A stretch of DNA of 64,000 bases from Geoanaerobacter pelophilus (GCF_018476885.1 NZ_JAHCVJ010000004.1:348345-412344); one strand, 5' to 3'. Positions 48,065 through 57,613 are shown, counted from the stretch's first letter. The notes: generated by a model not told the origin, from the sequence alone. Translations and numbers: made by a program.

Positions 48065-49072
48065 ATGAATAGCAGTATCGGTGTGATAGGAGCGGGAAGC
48101 TGGGGGACAACCCTTGCTGATCTGCTGGCGAAAAAGGGGCACACGGTTACTCTCTGGGCGTACGAAGCGGAGCTGGTTGCAGAAATGAAGGCAACCAGGA
48201 TTAATGGGCTGTTTCTGCCCGGGATTACCCTGTCGTCAGGACTGCAGTTTACCAATGACCTTGCTGCGGCAGTCAGAGATAAGGATTTTCTCCTCTTCGT
48301 CGTGCCATCTCAGTCAATGCGTAGCGTCCTGCAGCAGGTTGTCGCTGAAATTTCGCCGGCTACTGTTGTTGCCAGTGCCTCCAAAGGGATCGAAGTCGGC
48401 ACCCTGATGGCGGTTTCGCAACTCTTTGAGGAGCTCCTTCCGGCCCAGCTTTTCAAAAGATTTACCGTGCTCTCCGGTCCCAGCTTCGCCCGGGAGGTTG
48501 CCCAGGAGATGCCGACTGCTGTTGTTGCTGCTTCTGCAGATGAGGAAGCTGCGCGCTTTGTGCAGGAGGTGTTCACCTGCGGTTATTTCAGGGTCTATAC
48601 CAACAATGACGTCATTGGTGCTGAGTTGGGAGGGGCTTTGAAAAATGTTATTGCAATTGCCGCCGGGATCTCGGATGGCCTAGGTTTTGGCTGCAACACC
48701 CGTGCAGCGTTGATAACCAGGGGGCTGGCGGAAATAAGCCGCCTTGGTCTTGCCCTGGGAGCCAAACCTGAGACCTTTTCCGGCCTGGCCGGCATGGGAG
48801 ACCTTGTGCTTACCTGCACCGGGGAGCTCTCCCGCAACCGTTCAGTTGGGATGAAGCTTGGCAGAGGTCGTCGCCTCTCTGAAATTCTGGGCGAAATGCA
48901 CATGGTTGCCGAAGGGGTGAAAACCGCAGAATCAGCCTGGGCACTGGCACAGCGTCACACTATTGATATGCCGATTACCGAACAGGTGTATAAGGTGCTT
49001 TACGAAGATAAGCCTGCCCGCTCTGCAGTTGTTGAACTGATGACCCGCAACCTGAAGGCAGAAGGAATCTAA
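48065..49072 (+). CDS. gpsA: glycerol-3-phosphate dehydrogenase [NAD(P)+]
   Basis: This 335-residue GpsA reduces dihydroxyacetone phosphate to sn-glycerol-3-phosphate for phospholipid synthesis. It has the NAD(P)-binding GAGSWGTTLADLLAKKGH, the segment SGPSFAREVA, and the catalytic lysine in LGGALKNVIAIAAGISDGLGFG. GGAGTG lies upstream of the ATG. It is separated from the HEAT-repeat gene by repeat copy 2 and stands upstream of the histidine-kinase cluster. Confidence 0.97.
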   Translation: MNSSIGVIGAGSWGTTLADLLAKKGHTVTLWAYEAELVAEMKATRINGLFLPGITLSSGLQFTNDLAAAVRDKDFLLFVVPSQSMRSVLQQVVAEISPATVVASASKGIEVGTLMAVSQLFEELLPAQLFKRFTVLSGPSFAREVAQEMPTAVVAASADEEAARFVQEVFTCGYFRVYTNNDVIGAELGGALKNVIAIAAGISDGLGFGCNTRAALITRGLAEISRLGLALGAKPETFSGLAGMGDLVLTCTGELSRNRSVGMKLGRGRRLSEILGEMHMVAEGVKTAESAWALAQRHTIDMPITEQVYKVLYEDKPARSAVVELMTRNLKAEGI

Positions 49073-49137
49073 TCAACAAGGAGCCATAATACCGGCCGGC
49101 ATCCCACCAGGAGATCCAAGCCGTGTAATTGGCCGGC

Positions 49138-51414
49138 ATGGGACAATGCATGGGGATTCGCACCAAGCTGCTGCTCTCGATTATTCTCCTTCTGGTGATT
49201 TCATTCTCCATTCTTCTTTTTACGACCATCATCAGTGTAGATGCCTTTATTTCCAAGCAAATTGACTCGGAAATCGCCGAGACTCTCCGTTATCTGCAAC
49301 ATCAGTTCTATGCCCGTGCCGAAACAACCAGGGACGCTCTTCTGCAACCGGTTTCAGCACTGCCGGTAAAGCAACGCTTTGTTGCCCAAGACCGGCCCTG
49401 GCTGTCCGATGCCCTCCGACGGTGGCACGCCAACCTTCCATTCATTGATTTTCTGACAATTATCGACTCCGACCAGCATGTATTTCTTCGCCGCTATGCC
49501 CAGACCGAGGGGGGCGAATACGGAATGCCTGATCTTGTCAAAAAGGTTTTCAAGGAAAAGCGCCCCTTAATAACGACCGAAATCATGTCACGGGAACTGC
49601 TTGCCAGAGAAATGCCCCCCTCACGTCTCTACATGAGTCTAGGCAAAAACAGCGATTCTGCCATGGTCATAACGGTGATCGTCCCTATTCTGGGGAGTCA
49701 AGGTGAAGTTATCGGCGCAGTGATAGCCGGAGACATTCTTAATGGGGATACCTCCCTGTCACTTCATTTAAGAAATCTGTTCGGGGACGCAAAACATGTA
49801 ACCGTGACCCAGAACGGAACGAGCATTGTCAGTAACCGTCATGTAGAAGGTTATCTGTTTAATATCAGCCAGCAGGGATTGGACCAACTGGCAGCAGGCC
49901 AATCATATGCAGGAGAGGTAAATATCGAAGGGTCGCCGCATAGAACCTCCTTCTTGCCGATCCTGAACGGTAAGGGCGTGCTCGTAGGTTCTCTGTCAGT
50001 GGCTGTGGATATGGCTTCCTACCGGAATATAAAAGATGAAAGCACCCGCAATATCCTGGCGTCGGCTGTGCTTGCCATAATCCTGTCATTCGGGATCGCT
50101 TTTTTTGTCTCGCGGAGATTGGCAGAGCCCCTAAGGTGCCTGGCAAAAGGGGTCTGTATGATCGAAGCCGGAGACCTTAATCAGCAGGTTGAAGTTGACT
50201 CCGGAGATGAGGTCGGTCAGCTGTCACGCTCGTTTAACAGCATGGCCAAGGCTCTTGCAGAGCGGGATGCAACAATCGTCGCAAAAACTGAGGCATTACA
50301 GCAGCTGAACGGCTTGCTGGAAAAAAAGGTCGCAGAGAGGACCAAAAGACTGCAGCTTGAAATGGGTATGCTGGAAACAATTCTTACCTGCATGGTTGAA
50401 GGGATGGTTGCCACAGACCGAGAAAACCGGGTCATTCAGTTCAATCCTGCGGCCCAGAAGTTTTTTGATACCGTGCCCCACCGAGTGCTTGGGCGGACAC
50501 TTTCCGAGTTGACCACAATTGAAGGTTTCGTGCAGTTGGAGAGGATTACTGCCGGAGCAATCTCCAGAGAACCTGGTCTTCCGCAGCTGGAAACACTGCT
50601 TGATGTCAAAAACAGAAGGCTCAGGGTTTCGGTAGCGCAACTGGTCGACAGCGATGACAGCATTGCCGGCCTGATCCTGTCCATAAGAGAGGTTACTCCG
50701 GAAGAAGAGGTGGACCGGATGAAGGCCGATTTCATTTCGACAGTCTCCCATGAACTCAAAACTCCTCTGACCTCAATCAAAGGGGCGCTGCAGTTCATCA
50801 TGAACAAGAGCAAGTGGCTGACATCCACCGAGAGAGAGTTGATGACGGTATGCCAGCGCAACACTGACCGCCTGATCCGTCTGATAACTGACATTCTCGA
50901 CATCTCAAAGATCGAAGCAGGGAAATGTGAATTTGTTTACAAGCCGCTGTCGGTAACGGAATTGATCAACTCGGCAATTGATGAGATCAAGGGTTTTGCC
51001 ATAGGACGGGGGATTACGGTCATAAACAACGCTCCCATAGACCTGCCCCGTATTTTTGGTGACTACGAAAGGCTTGCGCAGGTATTGAGTAACCTGCTTT
51101 CTAATGCCGTCAAGTTTTCACCGGAGCACAAGGTTGTTTTGGTGAATGCCGCGATATCCGGTAGTTTTGTTGTGCTTTCGGTGATCGACGGTGGTGCGCA
51201 GATCCAATGGTCCGATCGGGAAAAGTTGTTCAGGAAGTTTCAGCAGCTTGAGCGGGATGATATGGGTTCACGTGGGGGTACCGGCTTGGGACTCGCCATC
51301 TGCAAGGAGATCGTGGAACGGCATCATGGCAAGATATTCTATGAGACCGGGGCAACAGGGGGAAATTGCTTCTCCTTCACCATACCGGTTTGTGAGGGTT
51401 ATCATGAAGGGTGA
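49138..51414 (+). CDS. membrane sensor histidine kinase (Cache-like/HAMP/PAS/HisKA/HATPase)
   Basis: This is a 758-residue transmembrane kinase. Span 1 is at about residues 10-32, followed by a 270-residue periplasmic sensor of double-Cache type and span 2 (NILASAVLAIILSFGIAFF). Then come HAMP, a coiled coil, a PAS domain, HisKA with phospho-accepting His538 in SHELKTPLTS, and the ATPase domain with GGTGLGLAICKEI. The ligand is unknown. The start is ambiguous: ATG at 49138, ATG at 49150 or TTG at 49129, none with a good ribosome site. The next gene, a receiver-kinase hybrid, overlaps its stop by 11 bases, so they likely form one signalling unit. Confidence 0.9.
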   Translation: MGQCMGIRTKLLLSIILLLVISFSILLFTTIISVDAFISKQIDSEIAETLRYLQHQFYARAETTRDALLQPVSALPVKQRFVAQDRPWLSDALRRWHANLPFIDFLTIIDSDQHVFLRRYAQTEGGEYGMPDLVKKVFKEKRPLITTEIMSRELLAREMPPSRLYMSLGKNSDSAMVITVIVPILGSQGEVIGAVIAGDILNGDTSLSLHLRNLFGDAKHVTVTQNGTSIVSNRHVEGYLFNISQQGLDQLAAGQSYAGEVNIEGSPHRTSFLPILNGKGVLVGSLSVAVDMASYRNIKDESTRNILASAVLAIILSFGIAFFVSRRLAEPLRCLAKGVCMIEAGDLNQQVEVDSGDEVGQLSRSFNSMAKALAERDATIVAKTEALQQLNGLLEKKVAERTKRLQLEMGMLETILTCMVEGMVATDRENRVIQFNPAAQKFFDTVPHRVLGRTLSELTTIEGFVQLERITAGAISREPGLPQLETLLDVKNRRLRVSVAQLVDSDDSIAGLILSIREVTPEEEVDRMKADFISTVSHELKTPLTSIKGALQFIMNKSKWLTSTERELMTVCQRNTDRLIRLITDILDISKIEAGKCEFVYKPLSVTELINSAIDEIKGFAIGRGITVINNAPIDLPRIFGDYERLAQVLSNLLSNAVKFSPEHKVVLVNAAISGSFVVLSVIDGGAQIQWSDREKLFRKFQQLERDDMGSRGGTGLGLAICKEIVERHHGKIFYETGATGGNCFSFTIPVCEGYHEG

Positions 51415-52927
51415 CAAGATACTCGTAGTTGACGATGAGGCAGATATCAGCCTGATTCTCAAGCTACAGCTGGAAGATGCGGGATACACGTCGGTGCGGG
51501 CTCATGACGGGATTGAAGCCTTGGAATGCCTGGCACGAGAGCATTTTGACCTGATGCTGTTAGATATAAAAATGCCCAGACTGAATGGCATCCAGGTTCT
51601 TGAGAGGGCCCGCACGGAGTTCCCCGATGTGGCCGTAGTCATGATGACTGCACACGGCAACGAAGCTATCGCGGTGGACGCCATGAAAAAAGGGGCTTCG
51701 GACTACATCGCAAAGCCGTTTTCCAGCGACGATGCCGTAAAAAAAGTGGCTCGGGCAATAGCTTTTAATAAGTCTTGTATCGAGAATCGAAAGTTGCAGG
51801 AAGAGCTTGCCCGGGAGCAGCAAAAGGTGGCCGCCATCCTGGAAGGGATGACCGACCTTCTCATTGCCGTGAATGCGGAGGGGCGGGTGATGATGGTGAA
51901 CCATAAGGCCGAACAGGAATTAGGCCTGTCGCGGAGTGAGCTGACCGGGCGGACTTTGCCGGAGCTGCTGGCAACTGATATCCGCCCTGAGCAGTTACCG
52001 GCAATGGTGGCCTTGAAAACAGCAGAGCCTTGCCACGACGTGACCTATAATGTCAGCCTCAAGGATAGGGTGATTAACGTCCTTTCCAGTGCTGCCCCGC
52101 TTAAAGATAAGAATGGCGAGCTCCTCGGGAGCGTGGAGATAATCCGTGATATCTCAGCCCTCAAAGCATTGGAACAGGAAAAAGAGGATTATGTCAGCAT
52201 GCTTTCCCATGACCTCAAGTCTCCGATAACATCAATTGTCGGCTCGATCGACCTGGTGCGTGAAGGTCGTCTGGGACCGGTTACCAGGGACCAACAGGAG
52301 TTTCTTGAGTCTGCGGTTGACAGCTGTTCTGAAATGACGGAGATGATTGACACATTACTGGATGTCCATAAGTTCGAAGCCGGGAAGATGAAAATGGCCA
52401 TCAAAGCGGACGACCCGACCAACTTGCTCCACAAAGTCCTTAACAGATATGAGCCGATTGCGGCACGGTCACAGATATCACTAAAGCTGGAAATTTCCGG
52501 AGAGCTGTCACCGGTCCTGTTTGACCGGACAACAATGATGCGTTTGCTGGCGAACATCCTCTCGAATGCCTTCAAATTTACCCTTGAAGGGGGGACAATT
52601 GCCATAAGAAGCAAAATGATTGCTGCCCCTGTGGAGCTCCTTAGCAGGGTTGCACAAGGGCTTTACCGGGAAGATGAACTCCCTGACGGGGGATGCTTTC
52701 TGATGATAACTGTAGAGGATAGCGGCGTAGGCATTCCCGCGGATGCCCTCACCAGTATCTTTGATCGCTTTGCCCAGGCGCAAAACAGGCGAAAAGGCAA
52801 GACGCGGGGCACCGGACTCGGGCTTGCCTTCTGCCGCAAGGTCATGGATGCACACCACGGGTACATCTGGGTCGAGAGCGAGGAAGGGCGCGGCAGCACT
52901 TTCGGAATACTTATTCCGGCAGCATAA
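51404..52927 (+). CDS. receiver-PAS-histidine kinase hybrid
   Basis: This is a 507-residue cytoplasmic protein. The N-terminal receiver has the acidic pair in VVDDEADIS, the phospho-accepting Asp54 in LMLLDIKMP and a Lys in SDYIAKPF. It is followed by a PAS domain (about 150-250), HisKA with His269 in SHDLKSPITS, and a HATPase domain with GTGLGLAFCRKV. GAGGG precedes ATG at 51404; the longer frame upstream only shadows the preceding gene. It overlaps the upstream kinase and could be phosphorylated by it, relaying to another receiver. Confidence 0.9.
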   Translation: MKGDKILVVDDEADISLILKLQLEDAGYTSVRAHDGIEALECLAREHFDLMLLDIKMPRLNGIQVLERARTEFPDVAVVMMTAHGNEAIAVDAMKKGASDYIAKPFSSDDAVKKVARAIAFNKSCIENRKLQEELAREQQKVAAILEGMTDLLIAVNAEGRVMMVNHKAEQELGLSRSELTGRTLPELLATDIRPEQLPAMVALKTAEPCHDVTYNVSLKDRVINVLSSAAPLKDKNGELLGSVEIIRDISALKALEQEKEDYVSMLSHDLKSPITSIVGSIDLVREGRLGPVTRDQQEFLESAVDSCSEMTEMIDTLLDVHKFEAGKMKMAIKADDPTNLLHKVLNRYEPIAARSQISLKLEISGELSPVLFDRTTMMRLLANILSNAFKFTLEGGTIAIRSKMIAAPVELLSRVAQGLYREDELPDGGCFLMITVEDSGVGIPADALTSIFDRFAQAQNRRKGKTRGTGLGLAFCRKVMDAHHGYIWVESEEGRGSTFGILIPAA

Positions 52928-52950
52928 CGGGATTGATTGAGGGGGAGTAG

Positions 52951-55110
52951 ATGTCCCAGGAACTGGAAATTCTGTTTGTCGAGGATTCTGAAGAAGATAT
53001 GATGCTGCTTCTTCACCACCTCACAAAAGCAGGATATACGATTAGTCACTATCGCGTACAGACGGAAGAGTCCTTGCGGGCTGCCTTGGCTGGAGGCTCC
53101 TGGAATATTATTATCTCTGACTTCAGGATGCCCGGTTTCAGCGCTAACGAGGCGTTGGCCTTACTGAAGGAAAGCGGGTTGGACCTGCCATTTCTGATTG
53201 TCTCCGGCAAAATCGGCGAAGATCAGGCCGTAGCTGCCATGAAGGCCGGGGCCACCGATTATCTGATGAAGGACAACCTCTCCCGTCTAGTTCCTGCCAT
53301 TGAAAGGGCCCTTAGGGAAGCTGAAGAACGGCGCAGGCGCCATAAGGCCGAGCAGGCAATCCTCATGGGAAAAGTTGAATGGGAGGCTGTTTTTGACGCC
53401 GTGTCTGATCTGATCCTGGTGACGGACCATGCCGGCTTAATAACGCGGTGCAACAGAAGGGTTATCGAATATTTTCAGGCTGATTACCCGGACTTGATCG
53501 GGAGGCAGATAAGCAGCCTGTTTTATGGTGAGCAGGGTTGCGAGGATGACGTGTTTAATTCGTCCAGCCGTTTGCAGACCGGCATGGAAGACATCATGTT
53601 TCCTTCGCTTAGTGGCTGGTTCACGGTCACCAGCTGTCCGATGGTAAGCGCGGATACTACTGAAACCGCCCGACAAGGATTGGTGCACATTGTCAAAGAT
53701 GTCAGCCGGCGCAAACGGATGGAAGAGGAAAAAAGGGTCAGCGACCGTGAACTCCTAACCCTTTATGCCGTGGCTTTTCGACTGAATTCGGAACGTGACT
53801 CCAAAGAGATCCTGAACGACTTGTTGTTTCAGATCCATAACATGCTCAGGATCGACTTCTCCAGCATCCATCTTCTGGAAAAGGGAGGACTTAAGCTCAA
53901 GGCCTCTCTCGGGTTTTCTGAGGATTTCGAACCTGCTGTCAAAAAGCTGCTTAACTATGCCCCCTGGGTCGGTGAGGTGCTGGCAGGCAAACCATATAAG
54001 GCAAGGGCGCTGGCCAGCAAGGAGATGCCGCATGAGGTTATTGAAGCGGCAAAAAACATCGGTATTCATGCCTGGTGCGCCGTTCCTCTGAAAATTGGGT
54101 CCGAAGTCGTTGGGGTACTCATGGTGGCCCACAAGTCGGAGAAGAGTTTTACGGACCGGGAAGTGTTTCTTCTTACCTCAATTGGCAGCCAACTAGCTGT
54201 TTTAATTGAAAATCATCAGCTTTATGAGCGGATGAAAGAAAAGGCGGCTGAACTTCAGCGGAGCAGAAGAGCGCTGCGGGAGAATCTTCATGAGGTAAAG
54301 CTTGCCAATATAGAATTGGACCGCTTGAACAGAGCAAAGAACAGCTTTATCGGCATGGCATCCCACGAACTGAAAACCCCGATTACCTCGATACTCGGAG
54401 GAGTGGAGTTTCTTCTGAAATACAGTGGTATCCAACTCACGGGAGAACAGGGGGAGATTTTCGCCTCAGTGCATGAGAGCGTTGTCCAGCTTAAGAATCT
54501 TGTCGAAGATCTGCTTTCCATATCCCGAATCGAGGCAAAAGGGATAGTTTTGCAGAAACGGCCATATAATCTTGTTGCCATTGCCAGAGAGGTTTTTGAC
54601 GGATTTGCCCTCCCCCTTTCACGGAGGAATATAAATGTCCAGATTATGGGAGACGAGCGGCCTGCCCCGGTAGACGAGGGCTTTGCCCGGCTGGTGATGC
54701 GTAACCTGCTGGAAAACGCCATTAAATTTACTCCTGACAGGGGAGAGGTAATAATCATCTGCCGGTATGTTCAACGAGGTGATGTCCTTGAGGAACATGC
54801 CCATATTAAAGAGTTTTATCCCGCTTTCCCCAAAGGGTTGGCTAATGTTGACCAGTTTTGTCGCGTTGATTTCTGCGACAACGGCATCGGAATACCTGAG
54901 GAAGAGCGGCTACGGGTCTTTGAAAAGTTCTATGGCGTCGGCGATATTGCTTATCATTCCTCCGGCAAGACAGAGTTCATGTCCAAGGGGTCAGGGTTGG
55001 GACTTTCCATTGTCAAAGGGATTATGGACGCACATAATGGCTACGTCTGGGTATCTGAGGGGCCCACTGGAACCGGGAGCATGTTTTCGATACTGTTCCC
55101 GGCAGATTGA
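52951..55110 (+). CDS. receiver-PAS-GAF-histidine kinase hybrid
   Basis: This is a 719-residue cytoplasmic hybrid. The receiver (1-125) has FVEDSEEDM and Asp57 in IIISDFRMPG. A helical linker is followed by a PAS domain (about 145-260) and a GAF domain (about 275-425). A coiled coil leads to HisKA with His472 in SHELKTPITS and a HATPase domain with GSGLGLSIVKGIMDAHNG. GGGGGAG lies before the ATG. It is third in a row of kinases. None of the three carries a DNA-binding or enzymatic output domain, so the output must be elsewhere. Confidence 0.9.
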   Translation: MSQELEILFVEDSEEDMMLLLHHLTKAGYTISHYRVQTEESLRAALAGGSWNIIISDFRMPGFSANEALALLKESGLDLPFLIVSGKIGEDQAVAAMKAGATDYLMKDNLSRLVPAIERALREAEERRRRHKAEQAILMGKVEWEAVFDAVSDLILVTDHAGLITRCNRRVIEYFQADYPDLIGRQISSLFYGEQGCEDDVFNSSSRLQTGMEDIMFPSLSGWFTVTSCPMVSADTTETARQGLVHIVKDVSRRKRMEEEKRVSDRELLTLYAVAFRLNSERDSKEILNDLLFQIHNMLRIDFSSIHLLEKGGLKLKASLGFSEDFEPAVKKLLNYAPWVGEVLAGKPYKARALASKEMPHEVIEAAKNIGIHAWCAVPLKIGSEVVGVLMVAHKSEKSFTDREVFLLTSIGSQLAVLIENHQLYERMKEKAAELQRSRRALRENLHEVKLANIELDRLNRAKNSFIGMASHELKTPITSILGGVEFLLKYSGIQLTGEQGEIFASVHESVVQLKNLVEDLLSISRIEAKGIVLQKRPYNLVAIAREVFDGFALPLSRRNINVQIMGDERPAPVDEGFARLVMRNLLENAIKFTPDRGEVIIICRYVQRGDVLEEHAHIKEFYPAFPKGLANVDQFCRVDFCDNGIGIPEEERLRVFEKFYGVGDIAYHSSGKTEFMSKGSGLGLSIVKGIMDAHNGYVWVSEGPTGTGSMFSILFPAD

Positions 55111-55201
55111 GTGATGTCCATGGCTGAATACTGTTAATTGCTTGTGTTTCTAGCCACATTCATAGTAAAGTTTCAAGATTACATTAATTGCGGAGAAATC
55201 G

Positions 55202-56272
55202 ATGGCCGAAGAATTTATTCCGAAATGGGTTGCCTGGGAAACCACGCAAAAATGCAACCTCAAGTGCGTCCACTGCCGCTGCTCATCTGATATGACCTCG
55301 TCGGAAGGTGATTTCACGACTGACGAAGGAAAGAAGCTCCTTAAGGATATTGCCGACTTTTCCAAACCGGTGGTGGTGCTTTCCGGCGGCGAGCCGCTGC
55401 TGAGGCCGGATATTTTTGAACTTGCCGAATATGGCACATCACTCGGCCTGCGTATGTGTATGGCCACCAACGGCGCCTTGGTAAACGATGATGTCTGCGA
55501 AAAAATGAAAAAGGCTGAGATCAAGATGGTCTCGCTGTCGTTGGACGGTTCAACAGCAGCTGTGCATGACGACTTCCGGTCATGTGAAGGAGCGTTTCAG
55601 GGAGTGGTCAATGCTGCCGAACATTTTCGCCGGCATGGCCAGAAATTCCTGATCAACTCATCTTTCACCAAGCGCAATCAGCATGATATCGCAAATACCT
55701 TCAAGGTGGCCAAGTCTCTGGGGGCGACGGCCTGGTACATGTTCATGATTGTGCCCACTGGTCGCGGCGAAGAGATCATGAGCGAGTTGATATCCAAGGA
55801 AGATTACGAGGAGATCCTCGACTGGCACTACCAGCAGGAAAAACTTGAAGAAGACATCCTGATGCGCCCAACCTGCGCCCCTCATTATTACCGGATCGTT
55901 CCGCAGAAAGCCAAGGCCGAAGGGGTCAAATTTGAGCGACGCTCCCTCACCTTCTCGACCGGAGGGGGCAAGGGGTGTATTGCCGCCCAGACCATTTGCT
56001 TGATTGATTGTTTCGGCAATGTCAAACCTTGTTCATACTTCCACCGCACTGCCGGTAATGTTAAAACCACGCCATTCAAGGAGATCTGGGAAAATTCCGA
56101 AATATTCAAAGATCTTCGCAACTTCAAAGCTTATAAGGGTAAGTGCGGCGAGTGCGAGTATATCAATGTTTGCGGCGGTTGCCGCGCCAGGGCCGATGCG
56201 GTCTACGGTGATTACATGGCCGAAGAGCCATTCTGTAACTACGTCCCTATACGCCTTCAGAAGAAGGCGTAA
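55202..56272 (+). CDS. radical SAM/SPASM protein, AhbD/NirJ-like
   Basis: This 356-residue radical SAM enzyme has the iron-sulfur motif Cys18-x3-Cys22-x2-Cys25 (CNLKCVHC), [10 protein letters not shown] for SAM binding, and a C-terminal SPASM-type cysteine set ([33 protein letters not shown]) for extra clusters. It resembles the haem-biosynthesis proteins AhbC, AhbD and NirJ. The adjacent hemE supports a tetrapyrrole role, for example decarboxylation of iron-coproporphyrin. The exact reaction is inference, and peptide maturases share this layout. It has a CGGAGAA ribosome site. Repeat copy 3 follows directly after the stop. Confidence 0.82.
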   Translation: MAEEFIPKWVAWETTQKCNLKCVHCRCSSDMTSSEGDFTTDEGKKLLKDIADFSKPVVVLSGGEPLLRPDIFELAEYGTSLGLRMCMATNGALVNDDVCEKMKKAEIKMVSLSLDGSTAAVHDDFRSCEGAFQGVVNAAEHFRRHGQKFLINSSFTKRNQHDIANTFKVAKSLGATAWYMFMIVPTGRGEEIMSELISKEDYEEILDWHYQQEKLEEDILMRPTCAPHYYRIVPQKAKAEGVKFERRSLTFSTGGGKGCIAAQTICLIDCFGNVKPCSYFHRTAGNVKTTPFKEIWENSEIFKDLRNFKAYKGKCGECEYINVCGGCRARADAVYGDYMAEEPFCNYVPIRLQKKA

Positions 56273-56393
56273 GGAACGCACTCTTTCCGCCATCTTGGCG
56301 CCGTCCTCGAATCTCCTCTTGTGCGGCGTAGCTCTGCTACGCCTCCGCGGGAGCTTCTGTGGGTGCACCAACCTGACGGAAACATCGCGTTCC
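56273..56393 (+). repeat. dispersed imperfect palindrome, copy 3
   Basis: It begins on the base after the radical SAM stop codon. The outermost arms are GGAACGC (56273-56279) and GCGTTCC (56387-56393), then TTTCCG/CGGAAA. A middle stem is GAATCTCC/GGAGCTTC. The centre is a perfect hairpin GGCGTAGC (56325-56332), loop TCT, GCTACGCC (56336-56343). The core CTTGTGCGGCGTA...TACGCCTCCGC is shared with copies 1 and 2. It is followed by AGGTTTTTA, so this copy could also terminate transcription before hemE. Confidence 0.85.
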
Positions 56394-56441
56394 AGGTTTT
56401 TAAGATCCAATCCCAACAATTAATCCTGAGGAGGAAATTTC

Positions 56442-57464
56442 ATGAATACACGTTTTCTCGATGCCTGCTGGGGTAAGCCGGTTGACCGGACCCCGGTATG
56501 GCTGATGCGCCAGGCAGGCCGTTATCTCCCGGACTACATGCGGGTTCGCTCCAAATGTACCTTTCTTGAACTGTGTAAGACGCCGGAATTGGCTGCGGAG
56601 GTAACCATTCAACCGGTTGACATCCTTGGCGTTGATGCGGCGATTCTCTTTTCCGACATCCTGACACCGGTAGAGCCGATGGGTATGAAGCTGGATTTTG
56701 TCCCAGGACCGGTTTTCGAGCACCCAATCCGCACCATGGCTGACGTGGAAGCGCTTCGGATACCAGATCCCGAAGCCGATGTCCCTTATGTGCTGGAGGC
56801 AATCCGCATCCTGCGCCGTGAACTGGAGCGCAAAGTTCCTCTGATCGGCTTTGGTGGCGCGCCGTTCACCCTTGCCTGCTATATGGTTGAGGGTAAAGGA
56901 TCCAAGGACTGGGCCACCATAAAACGAATGATGTATGCTGCTCCGGACGTCTATGCCGCACTGATGGAGAAGGTCACCATGATGGATATGGAGTACCTGA
57001 ATGCCCAGATCAAGGCTGGTGCCCAGGCGATCCAGATCTTCGACACTTGGGGCGGGGTGCTTTCTCCTTCGGATTACGAGAAGTACGTGCTTCCCTACAC
57101 CACAAAGCTGATCAATGGTCTGAACCGCACCGGGATTCCGGTAATACACTTTGTCAAAGGTGCCGGCACCATGCTTGATTTAGTGCAGAAGGCAGGCGGC
57201 AATGTGATGGGGCTTGACTGGCATATCGATCTCGGCAAGGCGCGCGATATCCTGGGGCCGAATATGGCTGTTCAAGGGAACCTTGATCCGACCGTGCTTT
57301 ATGCTCCAAAGGATGTCATCGAGAAAGAGGTCAAGCGGGTTCTTGATGAGAATGCCGGTCGTCCAGGCCATATTTTCAACCTCGGCCACGGCATCCTCCC
57401 CACCGTGCCGCCGGAAAATGCCATTCACATGGTAGAATGCGTGCACAGACTCTCGCAGAAATAA
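56442..57464 (+). CDS. hemE: uroporphyrinogen III decarboxylase
   Basis: This 340-residue HemE converts uroporphyrinogen III to coproporphyrinogen III in haem synthesis. It has the N-terminal signature PVWLMRQAGRYLPDYM, ILFSDILTPVEPMGM, and FDTWGGVLSP in the middle. TGAGGAGG precedes the ATG. It lies behind the AhbD/NirJ-like gene, separated by repeat copy 3. This suits an organism that needs much haem for its many cytochromes. A strong terminator follows. Confidence 0.98.
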   Translation: MNTRFLDACWGKPVDRTPVWLMRQAGRYLPDYMRVRSKCTFLELCKTPELAAEVTIQPVDILGVDAAILFSDILTPVEPMGMKLDFVPGPVFEHPIRTMADVEALRIPDPEADVPYVLEAIRILRRELERKVPLIGFGGAPFTLACYMVEGKGSKDWATIKRMMYAAPDVYAALMEKVTMMDMEYLNAQIKAGAQAIQIFDTWGGVLSPSDYEKYVLPYTTKLINGLNRTGIPVIHFVKGAGTMLDLVQKAGGNVMGLDWHIDLGKARDILGPNMAVQGNLDPTVLYAPKDVIEKEVKRVLDENAGRPGHIFNLGHGILPTVPPENAIHMVECVHRLSQK

Positions 57465-57475
57465 CGCAAAACGAA

Positions 57476-57505
57476 AGGCCCGCCGGATTCGGCGGGCCTT
57501 TTTTA
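57476..57505. terminator. terminator behind hemE
   Basis: AGGCCCGCCG, loop GATT, CGGCGGGCCT, followed by TTTTTT on the plus strand. On the minus strand it is followed by TTCGTTTTGC, so it may also weakly end transcription coming from the small frame at 57548. Confidence 0.95.
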
Positions 57506-57547
57506 AACATTAACTCTTCCCTTTTTACGGGATATTTGCGGCTTCTG

Positions 57548-57613
57548 TTACAGCCGATCCTCACCTACACAAATTTTACTGCGATGTAAGCCAGGCGGAG
57601 TATCTTCCAACAT
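57548..57613 (-). CDS. possible 21-residue small protein
   Basis: This minus-strand frame begins ATG TTG GAA GAT and ends CTG TAA. It encodes 21 residues starting MLEDTPPGLH and ending CVGEDRL, with one cysteine. Its support is a near-perfect ribosome site (AAAGGAGGG, 4 bases before the ATG), unusual for random sequence, in a 299-base gap that otherwise has no gene. No clear promoter was found; it lies 150 bases downstream of tpx on the same strand. I do not recognise it. It may be a small protein, a leader peptide or chance. Confidence 0.35.
   Translation of the reverse strand: MLEDTPPGLHRSKICVGEDRL

Noticed and set aside
49096..49141. direct repeat GGCCGGCAT around the start of the first histidine kinase gene
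   Set aside because: Nine bases repeated once in GC-rich DNA is too little to call an element.
57376..57564. 62-codon minus-strand frame over the hemE end and terminator
   Set aside because: It runs through a strong terminator hairpin and antisense to hemE; no ribosome site.
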